DNA from: Ignavibacteria bacterium | Lineage (GTDB): Bacteria; Bacteroidota; Ignavibacteria; Ignavibacteriales; SURF-24 | Direction: 5' to 3' | DNA: 64,000 nucleotides | NCBI GenBank assembly: GCA_025612375.1 | Contig: JAAXKN010000016.1 | Span: forward strand, 23,757-87,756 | Translations under genes and position numbers: made by a program | Shown: positions 17,312-26,100 of the stretch, one piece after another | Layout of the letters: each line of letters opens with the position of its first letter | How positions within the stretch are numbered: the first letter of the stretch is position 1 | Notes under the pieces: generated by a model | Told to the model about the DNA's origin: nothing | What the model saw: only the letters and a program-made list of their open reading frames with translations | Databases searched by the model: none

Positions 17312-19135
17312 ATGTTTAGGTATATACGTATATTTTTAATGCGTTATGAAACCGGCCTTTTGGCTGCGTCACTGGCCCTCATATATTTCTGGCCGCAGCT
17401 CGTGAAGAACCTCTTCAGCGCGGATTATATGCCGCACGGAAACTGCTACTTCTGGACGCCGGATCTGGTGTGGCTTCATGCTTCTTCAGATTCTTTAATT
17501 GGGCTTTCCTACTGGGCAATTACTATTACTCTGGGGGCGCTAATATATAAGACGAGAAAAGATATCCCATTCGCCAAAATGTTTATTGCATTTGGAATCT
17601 TTATCATTACCTGCGGTACAACGCACCTGATGGATGTTGTAACTCTCTGGGATGCTTACTACTGGCTTTCGGGCGGAATTAAGCTTGTTACCGCCGTAGC
17701 TTCAGTTGCAACTGCCGTGGCTCTGCCGCCTATTGTGCCGCGCATTATTACTATTATTCAGGATGCAAAGCTTTCTGAGGAAAGAAGGGTAATGCTTCAG
17801 AATACAAACGATGACCTGGAGGCTGAGATCCGGGAAAGAAACAAGGCGCAGGAGGAGGTTACGCGCCTTAATGCAAATCTTGAAAAAAGAGTCCTGCAGA
17901 GGACCGCGCAGCTTGAGGAGGCAAACAGGAAGCTGAGGGCCGAAGTAGCGCAGAGAAAGAAAGCAGAGGAGGAAAAGGAGAGGCTCCTGGAATCTGAACG
18001 CAGGCGTGCTGCCGAGCTAAGCGCTATATTTGAAAGCCTTCCGGACGCCGTATTTGTGGGAGATGAAACGGGTCTTACAAAAGCTAACTCTGTAGCCTAT
18101 GAGCTCCTTGGAATCAGCAGCCTTGATGAACTAAATAAAGATCCGAACTTTTATGATAAGATCAGGGCCAGCTATGCCGATACGGGCGAGAAAGTAAATC
18201 CGCTGAATATGCCATTTGCCCTGGCGCTTAACGGGCAGACTGCCGCTTCGGAAATAAACCTTGTGAACCTTAAAACAGGAAAAGAACTTGTTATAAGGAC
18301 AGCCGCGGCACCTATAAGAATGGATGATACTGTAATAGGGGGAGTGGTGGTGAATACCGATATAACTGAAAAGAAGAGGACGGAACTTGAAATCCGGGAG
18401 TTAAATGAAACCCTGGAGCAGAGGGTACTTGAACGCACGCATCAGCTTTATGAAATGAATAAGGAGCTGGAAGCTTTCAGCTATTCGGTGTCGCACGACT
18501 TAAAAGCCCCCTTAAGAGGGATCGACGGCTTCAGCCTCTCGCTTCTGGAAGACTACTCCGCCAGGCTGGATGAGCAGGGGAAGAACTATCTTCAGAGGAT
18601 ACGCAATGCAAGCCAGCGCATGGGTATTTTAATAGATGACATGCTCAACCTGTCGCGTCTTTCGAGGGCTGAAATGAAAATTACGGAAGTGGATATTTCT
18701 TCCATTTCACATGAAATTGCAGAGGAGTTTCAGAGGAATGAGCCCGGGCGCCAGGTTAATTTTATTATTCAACCCGGCCTGAAGGCAAAAGCCGATGAAA
18801 ACCTTATCAGGATAATGCTGCAGAATCTCATTGGGAACGCCTGGAAGTTTACAGCAAAGCATGAAAATGCAGAAATTGAAGTTGGCCAAACGGTAATTGA
18901 CGGAAGGCCTCAGTTCTTTATACGCGATAACGGTGCGGGTTTTAATGAGCAATTTAAAGACCGGATGTTCATGCCCTTCCAGCGCCTGCATACGCCGAAA
19001 GAATTTGAAGGCACGGGTATAGGCCTTGCGATAGTTCAGAGGATCATACACCGGCACGGCGGAAGCATAAAAGCCGAGGGGAAAGTGGGTGAAGGGGCAG
19101 TTTTCTATTTTTATCTGCAGCAGCCGGAATCTTAA
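17312..19135 (+). CDS. Ethylene-receptor-like membrane histidine kinase
   Basis: A 607-residue kinase. The N-terminal membrane domain (about 54-145) aligns by eye with plant ETR1 and its cyanobacterial relatives: D60 and Y67 in SSDSLIGLSYW (ETR1 D25, Y32), C101 and H105 in CGTTHLMD (copper ligands C65, H69) and K124 in GGIKLVTAVAS (K91). Then come a coiled coil (155-235), a PAS domain (236-350), a second short coiled coil, HisKA with H396 in SHDLKAPLRG, and HATPase (N-box NAWKF, DNGAGF, GTGIGLAI). In the known family the membrane domain holds Cu(I) and binds ethylene; binding here is inference. An Rcp1-type regulator follows 85 bases later. Confidence 0.88.
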   Translation: MFRYIRIFLMRYETGLLAASLALIYFWPQLVKNLFSADYMPHGNCYFWTPDLVWLHASSDSLIGLSYWAITITLGALIYKTRKDIPFAKMFIAFGIFIITCGTTHLMDVVTLWDAYYWLSGGIKLVTAVASVATAVALPPIVPRIITIIQDAKLSEERRVMLQNTNDDLEAEIRERNKAQEEVTRLNANLEKRVLQRTAQLEEANRKLRAEVAQRKKAEEEKERLLESERRRAAELSAIFESLPDAVFVGDETGLTKANSVAYELLGISSLDELNKDPNFYDKIRASYADTGEKVNPLNMPFALALNGQTAASEINLVNLKTGKELVIRTAAAPIRMDDTVIGGVVVNTDITEKKRTELEIRELNETLEQRVLERTHQLYEMNKELEAFSYSVSHDLKAPLRGIDGFSLSLLEDYSARLDEQGKNYLQRIRNASQRMGILIDDMLNLSRLSRAEMKITEVDISSISHEIAEEFQRNEPGRQVNFIIQPGLKAKADENLIRIMLQNLIGNAWKFTAKHENAEIEVGQTVIDGRPQFFIRDNGAGFNEQFKDRMFMPFQRLHTPKEFEGTGIGLAIVQRIIHRHGGSIKAEGKVGEGAVFYFYLQQPES

Positions 19136-19220
19136 GAAATAAATGCAACGTCCAATTTTTTCTCCTGAAATTTAATGTTTAAACACATACATTATTAAAA
19201 ATATCAGCGGCTAAAAGAAA

Positions 19221-19670
19221 TTGGAAAACAAGATCATACTGCTTGTGGAAGATAATCAGGATGACGAGGAGCTGACACTCCTTGCTCTGAAAAAAAATAA
19301 CATTAATAATGAGGTTGTTGTCGCCCGTAACGGTTTTGAAGCTCTCGATTATCTTTTCGCAAGAGGAGAGTATTCAGGAAGGGACAATAAGAGGATGCCT
19401 GCAGTAATACTCCTGGACCTGAATCTGCCCGGATTGAACGGCCTTGAAGTACTAAGGCAGCTTAGAGGGAACCCGGAGACAAAGCTCCTTCCCGTTGTAG
19501 TGCTGACGACGTCAAACGACAGGAACGATATAATGAGCAGCTACAGCCTGGGCATAAACAGCTATGTAATTAAACCGGTTGATTTTAATGAGTTTGTACA
19601 GCTTATAAGCTGTCTGGGGCCTTACTGGCTGATAATAAATGAACTGCCTTATGGCACAGGAGGGAATTAG
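19221..19670 (+). CDS. Rcp1-like single-domain response regulator
   Basis: A 149-residue CheY-fold protein starting at TTG. Acidic residues sit at 10-11 (VEDNQDDEE), the phospho-acceptor is D66 in LLDLNLPG, LTTSND holds the conserved Thr/Ser and K118 is in IKPVDF. The inserted loop before D66 and the double-Asp start are typical of Rcp1, the partner of phytochrome-type kinases. It has no output domain, so it probably relays phosphate. It lies between a kinase with a matching SHDLKAPLR-type H-box and a REC-PAS-kinase hybrid, suggesting a relay of all three. Confidence 0.88.
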   Translation: MENKIILLVEDNQDDEELTLLALKKNNINNEVVVARNGFEALDYLFARGEYSGRDNKRMPAVILLDLNLPGLNGLEVLRQLRGNPETKLLPVVVLTTSNDRNDIMSSYSLGINSYVIKPVDFNEFVQLISCLGPYWLIINELPYGTGGN

Positions 19671-19671
19671 T

Positions 19672-21168
19672 TTGGAGAGCCAGATCCGCATTCTGCTTAT
19701 TGAAGACAATGAGGATGATGCAGAGCTTCTGAAATTAAAGCTGAAGAAAAGCGGCTTGAATGTATACAGTGAAACTGTAATGGATGGAGACGCAATGACG
19801 GCAGCCCTGGACAGGCAGTCCTGGGATGCCATAATTTCGGATTTCCAGCTTCCGGCATTTAACGCCCTTGCCGCGCTTGAGATTGTGAAGAAAAGAAATC
19901 TCGATATTCCCTTTATAATTGTTTCCGGCACAATAGGCGAGGAGACTGCCGTCAAAGCGATGAAGGCCGGGGCTCATGATTATGTGATGAAAGGAAACCT
20001 TACCAGGCTTGTTCCCGCACTCGACAGGGAGATCCGTGAATCCGAAATAAGGCGCAGGCGCCGGGAATCTGAAACAATGCTTCACCAGCAGGAGGTGCTC
20101 CTTAGAAGCGTTGTGGATATTATTCCAGTGGGACTGGGGCTTATAGATAAAGAAGGCGAAATTATACTTTCAAACCAGGCATTCAAGAAGATCTGGGGCA
20201 ATATTAAAAGGATGGATTCCACCGAGCTGGCTTCTTTCAAGGGGTGGTGGACAGACTCAGGAGAGGAAATTAAGCCCGGAGAATGGATGATACTTAAGGC
20301 ATTGAAAGACGGCGAGGTGATAATGGATAAGGTTATTGACATCATCTCATCAGACGGGACGCGCAGGACTATTATGAATTCCGCGATACCGATTTTTAAT
20401 GACTACAAAACCGTTGAAAGCGTAATACTTGTAAACCAGGACATTACAAAGCTGATGCAGGATGAGGAGAAGCTGAGAAAGACGCTTACTGAGCTGGAGC
20501 GTTCAAACCGTGAGCTTGAGCAGTATGCCTACGTTGCCTCGCACGACCTTCAGGAGCCTTTAAGAATGGTTGCAAGCTTTACGCAGCTGTTATCAAAAAA
20601 ATATCACGATAAGCTGGATCAGACTGCCGACGAGTACATAAACTTTGCAGTTGAAGGCGCTAAAAGAATGCAGAGTATTATACGCGACCTGCTTGAGTTT
20701 TCGCGCACTTCGAGTGACAGTAACCTTGAAGCTGTAAACTGTAATACCGCGCTCGATAAGGCCCTAAAGGGTCTTGAGCCTGAAATAAATGAAAGCTGCG
20801 CTTTTATAAGGCGTGAAAACCTGCCGGTAATTCAGGCAAAGACAGGTCAGATAGTGCAGCTTTTTGAGAACCTCATTTCAAACGCAATAAAATTCAGAGG
20901 TGATAAGGCTCCTGAAATCCACATAGGCTGCAGCCCCGGGCAGACCGAGTGGCGCTTTATGGTTAAAGATAACGGCATTGGAATAGACCCGCAGTTCAGC
21001 CAGAGGATCTTCAGCATATTTCAGCGCCTGCACGACAGGAGTGAATATCCGGGAACGGGAATAGGGCTTGCGCTGTGCAAGAAAATTGTGGAAAACTTCG
21101 GGGGCCGGATCTGGGTGGAGTCTGAGCCCGGAGAGGGTTCGACCTTCTATTTTACAATTCCAAAGTAA
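19672..21168 (+). CDS. Hybrid REC-PAS-histidine kinase
   Basis: The start is set at TTG 19672, just after the preceding stop, because AGGAGGG lies 7 bases upstream; an ATG at 19639 overlaps the upstream gene and lacks a site. The protein has 498 residues. The receiver is 1-125 (acidic pair E11/D12, D57, K107), PAS about 140-260, and HisKA has H291 in ASHDLQEPLR. The HATPase has SNAIKF, DNGIGI and GTGIGLAL. No membrane segment is present. An N-terminal receiver on a kinase lets it be controlled by another kinase, most simply the upstream membrane kinase through the Rcp1-like protein (inference). It ends 2 bases from the convergent LytTR gene. Confidence 0.88.
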   Translation: MESQIRILLIEDNEDDAELLKLKLKKSGLNVYSETVMDGDAMTAALDRQSWDAIISDFQLPAFNALAALEIVKKRNLDIPFIIVSGTIGEETAVKAMKAGAHDYVMKGNLTRLVPALDREIRESEIRRRRRESETMLHQQEVLLRSVVDIIPVGLGLIDKEGEIILSNQAFKKIWGNIKRMDSTELASFKGWWTDSGEEIKPGEWMILKALKDGEVIMDKVIDIISSDGTRRTIMNSAIPIFNDYKTVESVILVNQDITKLMQDEEKLRKTLTELERSNRELEQYAYVASHDLQEPLRMVASFTQLLSKKYHDKLDQTADEYINFAVEGAKRMQSIIRDLLEFSRTSSDSNLEAVNCNTALDKALKGLEPEINESCAFIRRENLPVIQAKTGQIVQLFENLISNAIKFRGDKAPEIHIGCSPGQTEWRFMVKDNGIGIDPQFSQRIFSIFQRLHDRSEYPGTGIGLALCKKIVENFGGRIWVESEPGEGSTFYFTIPK

Positions 21169-21170
21169 TC

Positions 21171-21938
21171 TTATTTATCCAGCCACTCACGGAATGCCGA
21201 AGCCCTTTCGCGGCTTACAACTATTTCCTCATCAGTTTTCTGCAGGAGCCTGAGCTTAAGTTTTCCACCGAAGGCCGGGGCCGCGCTTTCAATTGTATCT
21301 ATATGCACGATAAATTTTCTGTTGGCGCGGAAGAAGTGCTGAGGATCCAGGAGCTCTTCAAGTTCGTCCAGCGAGTGATCCGTAAGATGTCTTTTACCGT
21401 TGCGTCCTACGAGGTAAGTGATTTTATTTTCAACATAAAAATATGCTATTTCGCCGGCCGGTATGACCAGCATGCTTGTGCCTGACTTTATAAGAAACCT
21501 CGACTTATACACAGGGCGCGCCGGGGTAATGGATCTTAAGAGCTCCGCAATTTCATTGGCCCTGTACTGGACGGAATAAACGTTTCTTATCTTCCTGTAT
21601 TTATCGATTCCTGCGGCAAGGCTTTCAGTGTCTATAGGCTTTAAGAGGTAATCTATGCTGTTAACCTTAAATGCCTGAATTGCATATTCATCGTAGGCGG
21701 TAGTGAAAATAACGGGGCTGTCGACACTCACACTGTTAAATATTTCGAAGCTGAGTCCGTCTGAAAGCTGAATGTCCATAAATATTAAATCGGGCGCAGG
21801 ATTATTCTTAAGCCACTTAACCGAAGCCTCCACGCTTTCCAGGCCGCCTTCAATTTCAGCCGTGGGTTCCAGCTCTGAAAGCAGTTTCTTAAGTCTTCTT
21901 GAAGCGGGAGCCTCATCTTCAATAATTAGTATTTTCAT
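21171..21938 (-). CDS. LytTR-family response regulator
   Basis: A 255-residue regulator. The receiver domain is 1-120 with E7/D8 and phospho-acceptor D55 in FMDIQLSDG, and a LytTR DNA-binding domain lies at about 145-252 (FLIKSGTSMLVIPAGEIAYF, HFFRANRKFIVHID). It overlaps the 3' end of the LytS-type kinase gene by 20 bases, so the two are coupled. Target promoters are unknown; the nearest candidate is the RND efflux operon upstream on the same strand. Confidence 0.92.
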   Translation of the reverse strand: MKILIIEDEAPASRRLKKLLSELEPTAEIEGGLESVEASVKWLKNNPAPDLIFMDIQLSDGLSFEIFNSVSVDSPVIFTTAYDEYAIQAFKVNSIDYLLKPIDTESLAAGIDKYRKIRNVYSVQYRANEIAELLRSITPARPVYKSRFLIKSGTSMLVIPAGEIAYFYVENKITYLVGRNGKRHLTDHSLDELEELLDPQHFFRANRKFIVHIDTIESAAPAFGGKLKLRLLQKTDEEIVVSRERASAFREWLDK

Positions 21939-23070
21939 GAGCGGGCTTCTCTTTGATTAAAGGGATTTTAACTGTAAAATGAGAATCATCATTAAGAATT
22001 TCTATATTCTTTTTTACAAGAAGGTCGTATCTCTGCTGAATATTCACGAGTCCTATTCCGGTGGAAGTGCCGGAATTTTTTTTCTTCTGCAGATTGTTAC
22101 TTACAACAAGCATATTATTATCGTCGACGCAGATATGTATTTCAAGAGGTTTTTCAGAAGAAATAATATTATGCTTTATTGCATTTTCAACCAGCATCTG
22201 AAGTGTTAAAGGCGCAATATAGTACCTGGTAAAATTTGCCGGGACTTTAAGTTCTACGGTAAGGTTTTCGCCAAAGCGGACGCTTTGAAGAAAAAGAAAA
22301 GCTTTTATGAAATTTAATTCTTCTTCAAGCTCAATGAGCTCCTTGTCCTTATTCTGCAGGACGTAGCGGTAGACGCTTGCAATTCTCTGCACAAACTCCT
22401 CTGCCAGTTTCTGATCCTCTGAGATAAGCGTTGCAAGAGTATTCAGGCTGTTAAAGAGGAAATGGGGATTGACCTGGTTTTTAAGGGCGTCGAACTGCGA
22501 CTGCAGGTTCTGGCGTTTGAGCTCCTCGGATTCGAATCGCGATTTTTCCCACTGGCGGAAAAAGTGTGAGCCTATATAAATAGCGTCGATTAAAAGAAAA
22601 ATAATTACGCCGATGAGCATCGTGAGCCTGATAAATGGCATTGCTTTCTGGAGCGGGTAATCCATTATTTTAGTATAAAGAAGGATGGCTCCCAGAATGA
22701 CAAAAACAGTATAAACTGTATTAAAGAGTATCTGGTAGAGAAGTCTTTTCCTGGGCTGAGTGTACCAGTCGTAGTGTTTTCCAATTCTGTCGTTGATCTT
22801 AAGGTTGCCTTCCCATACGAGAATGGAAATTGCAACGGCAACAATTAAATCGCCAAGCACATGGGGCCAGAAGGAGAAGGATTCCCCGGTAGGGATGGGG
22901 GTTGAAACAAGGATTATAAGGTAAACAAACACTCCGATTACAGGCATCCCGATGAAGCGGAAGCTCCTGTCGAAAACGTAGGATTTGTTTTCCCTTATAT
23001 AATTCCTGTAGCTTTTAAGCATATTAATATCGTTCCGGGTATCAGCCCGGGAATTCCTCTGATTTTCCAT
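21919..23070 (-). CDS. LytS/YehU-type sensor histidine kinase
   Basis: A 383-residue kinase. Four membrane helices (about 39-55, 72-85, 112-132, 146-164) are followed by a coiled coil and the His_kinase domain, with H203 in NQVNPHFLFNSLNTL. The HATPase has VENAIKH and GIGLVNIQQR. It lacks a separate periplasmic sensor domain, as is usual for the Bacteroidota members that sense through the membrane bundle. It lies 74 bases downstream of the RND-TolC gene, with a heptamer array filling the gap and no terminator seen, so it may be cotranscribed with the pump. Confidence 0.92.
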   Translation of the reverse strand: MENQRNSRADTRNDINMLKSYRNYIRENKSYVFDRSFRFIGMPVIGVFVYLIILVSTPIPTGESFSFWPHVLGDLIVAVAISILVWEGNLKINDRIGKHYDWYTQPRKRLLYQILFNTVYTVFVILGAILLYTKIMDYPLQKAMPFIRLTMLIGVIIFLLIDAIYIGSHFFRQWEKSRFESEELKRQNLQSQFDALKNQVNPHFLFNSLNTLATLISEDQKLAEEFVQRIASVYRYVLQNKDKELIELEEELNFIKAFLFLQSVRFGENLTVELKVPANFTRYYIAPLTLQMLVENAIKHNIISSEKPLEIHICVDDNNMLVVSNNLQKKKNSGTSTGIGLVNIQQRYDLLVKKNIEILNDDSHFTVKIPLIKEKPAHENTNY

Positions 23071-23090
23071 TTCAAATTAACACTTTTTTA

Positions 23091-23125
23091 GTTCAAGGTT
23101 CAAGGTTCGAGGTCCAAGGGCAGAG
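23091..23125 (+). repeat. Heptamer (GTYCRAS)n array, copy 4 (G-ending variant)
   Basis: GTTCAAG, GTTCAAG, GTTCGAG and GTCCAAG, then a degenerate GGCAGAG, all in a 7-bp register. It is the same degenerate unit as elsewhere but ends in G rather than C. It lies in the 74-base gap between the RND-TolC and LytS-type genes. Confidence 0.7.
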
Positions 23126-23144
23126 ACCCGAGGACCTGCACTCA

Positions 23145-26100
23145 TTATCTTCCGGCGCGACCGAGGGATTTTTCGAGTTCGGCTCCGGCTACCAGGTAAT
23201 CGTAAACGGCCTGGAGGTAATTTGTTTTTGCCTGTGTTAAGGCAAGCTCGGCGTCAAAAAGCTCCGTCTGGCGGCTTACACCTTTAAGCCAGCGGCTTCT
23301 TGTTAACTCATAGCTCCTTTCGGCCGACTTTACCGTCTGTGTCTGCGCTTCTATTCTTTTATGCGCTTCTTCGACGCTTGAAGTGTTGACCTTGACATCC
23401 GTTACAATTAAATCTTTCAGGTTGTCAAACTGTGTCTCAAGCTTTTTCTTTTCAATTCTTGCCTGCTCAATTTTGGCCTCAGTCTTAAAGCCTGAAAAAA
23501 TTGGAATTGAGAGATTAAGCCCGATTACTGCGCTTGCGGGCCAGCGCTGGTTGAATTTATAGTTGTCTGCCTGGAGCACTGCCTGAAGCTGTCCGAATGC
23601 GGCAAGTGTAGGCATGTGCCCTGCAATTTCCGCATTAATTAGTTCATCATTGGCCTTAATCTGAAGGTCCAGAAGGCTGAGTTCAGGACGCTTATTCAAG
23701 GCTTCTTCTGTGGACGCTCCGGAAAAGTCGTACTGCCTTAACAGCTCCCCGGCAGTAAGTGAATCCAAAGGTTCAACTGTTTCGCCCGCAGACAATCCCA
23801 GGAGGTTGCCGAGATAAGATTTTGCAATTGAGATACCGTTTTCAGTCTTTATCAGCATAGGCTTCAGGTTTTCAACCGCAACAAAAGCCCTTAATGTATC
23901 GAGCTCGCCTGCAAGTCCCTGCTGGTATAAGAGTTTAACATCCTTAAGTGCCTGCCTGCCTCTTTTAATGCTCTGCTCAAGCAGGTTAAACTGTTCCTTT
24001 ACTATAAGAATATTATAGTATGCCTTCTTAACCTCTGTAATTGTTAAGGCGCGGGTGTTTGTTATGTTTTCAGAGCTGATCTCATCGATAATTCTGGCGG
24101 CCCTGATGCCGGCATAAATTGCTCCCTGGTAAAGCGGCCATTCGGCGCTTATTGTGCCCGAGAAATTATTCTTAAGGCCTATTTCCATCGGCTGGCTGGG
24201 GCCCATGGTGAGCCCCACCTGTGGGTCGAATGAAAAGCTCGGCATATAGAAAACAGGAAGCTGAAGGTTCCTTGTGTACTGGCCCGATCCTGTAATAGTG
24301 GGCATTGCATTTCCGTATGCTTCCTTTACCCTCTGCTCGTTTTTCTCTTTGTCGTAATAGGCAACCTTAAGGTCCCTGTTCTGTTCAAGCGCAATTGCAA
24401 CGGCATCCTTAAGAGAAAGCCTTCTTACACTCTGAGCGTAAGAAGAGGAAGAAAGTGCTATTAGTATTAAGACAAAAATACTGAAGCCTTTCAGCATTTT
24501 TCTGAAGCTGAAATTTTCGGGCTCTTCTTCTTCCACGGGCTGGGAGTATTTTTCTTCGGGAGTTTTTTCTTCCTTTTGTCCTTTTTCCTTAAACCTCTGG
24601 ATAAAGTTCATAACCTTCGTCTTAAGGTTTTCAACCTTAATATAAATTACAGGAACAAGTATAAGCGTTAAGAGGAGTGAACTGATAAGGCCTCCGATAA
24701 GAGCCGTGGCAAGGCCCGATTTCAGTTCGGAACTTGCACCCATGGAGATTGCAATAGGAAGCATACCGAAGACCATAGAAAATGTAGTCATTAAAATAGG
24801 CCTTAGTCTTGTCTGTCCCGCATCAATAAGTGCATCGCGCATGGGCATGCCTTCGGCGCGCATCTGGTTCGTACGGTCAACGAGCAGAATGGCGTTCTTG
24901 CCCACGAGTCCCACGAGCATGATAATGCCGAGTATGGAGAATATGTTGAGTGATTTTATAAACAGTCCCATTGCCAGGAGCGCTCCAACTATTGCCACAG
25001 GAATAGAGAAAAGGACAATGAAGGGGTAGACAAAAGAGTTATAGAGCGCCACCATGATGAGGTAAACAAAAAGGATTCCCACCATGAGGGCAATGAAGAG
25101 GCTTCCGAAGGACTCTTCCTGCATCTGCACGTCGCCTTCAAAAGTAACTTCTATATTAGATGGGATCTTCAGCTTTGCGAGTTCCTTTTTAATATCCTCA
25201 GCTATGTCTCCGCTCGGGCGGCCTACAGCCTGCGATAAAAGTGAGATTGCGGCGGTCCTGTTTTTTCTTGAAAGCTGTGTGGGGCCGATAGTCTGATAAA
25301 TATTAGCAAACTGTGAGAGCTCGATTTTTTCGCCGCGGGTGTTCATAAAAGTTATCTTTCCGAGGTCGGAAGTATTGTTGCGGTCGAACTGATCGAAAAC
25401 GATTCTTATATCGTATTCATCGTTGCCCTGGCGGTATTTAGATTCGTCATCGCCCGTAAAGGCAACCCTGAGTGTGGCTGCAACCTGGTCTAATCCGATG
25501 CCGAGTGCGGCCATTTTCTCGCGGTTGATTTCAACACGGGTTTCAGGTTTTCCCTCGCCGCTGCTGATGCGGACGTCTGCCGTGCCGGGGATTTTCCGGA
25601 CGGCCTCTTTGAGCATTTTGCCCACGTTTTCAACCTCGTTAAAATCGGGGCCGCTTATAAGCAGGGCAATGGGGGCCATATCGGAGCTGCCGAACATGCC
25701 TATTGGGCTGACCCTCGGTTTAACGCTCGGTATCTGCAGGAGCTTTTCCTTTATTTCGCGGCTTACCTGTATATCGCTTTTTGTCCTCTGGGTCTTTGGA
25801 ACAAGCGACACGTTAAGTTCTGCCACGCTGTTTGAAGTATATCCTATAAAGCCTTCTGACGAGGCACCCGCGTTTGCAAATACTTTACTAACCTCGGGCA
25901 TCTTTGAGATCATCCTTTCGGCCTGAAGAGTGATCTGATTGGTTTCTTCAAGGTTTATTCTTTCCGGGAGTTCCATAATAACTGAGAGCTCGCCGCGGTC
26001 GGACGGCGGCATGAACTCCGAGCCGATGAATCCGGCAGGAACAAGTGCAATAGAGAATACGAGGAGGAAGCCTGCAAGGGCAATAACCTTCCAGCTGTTC

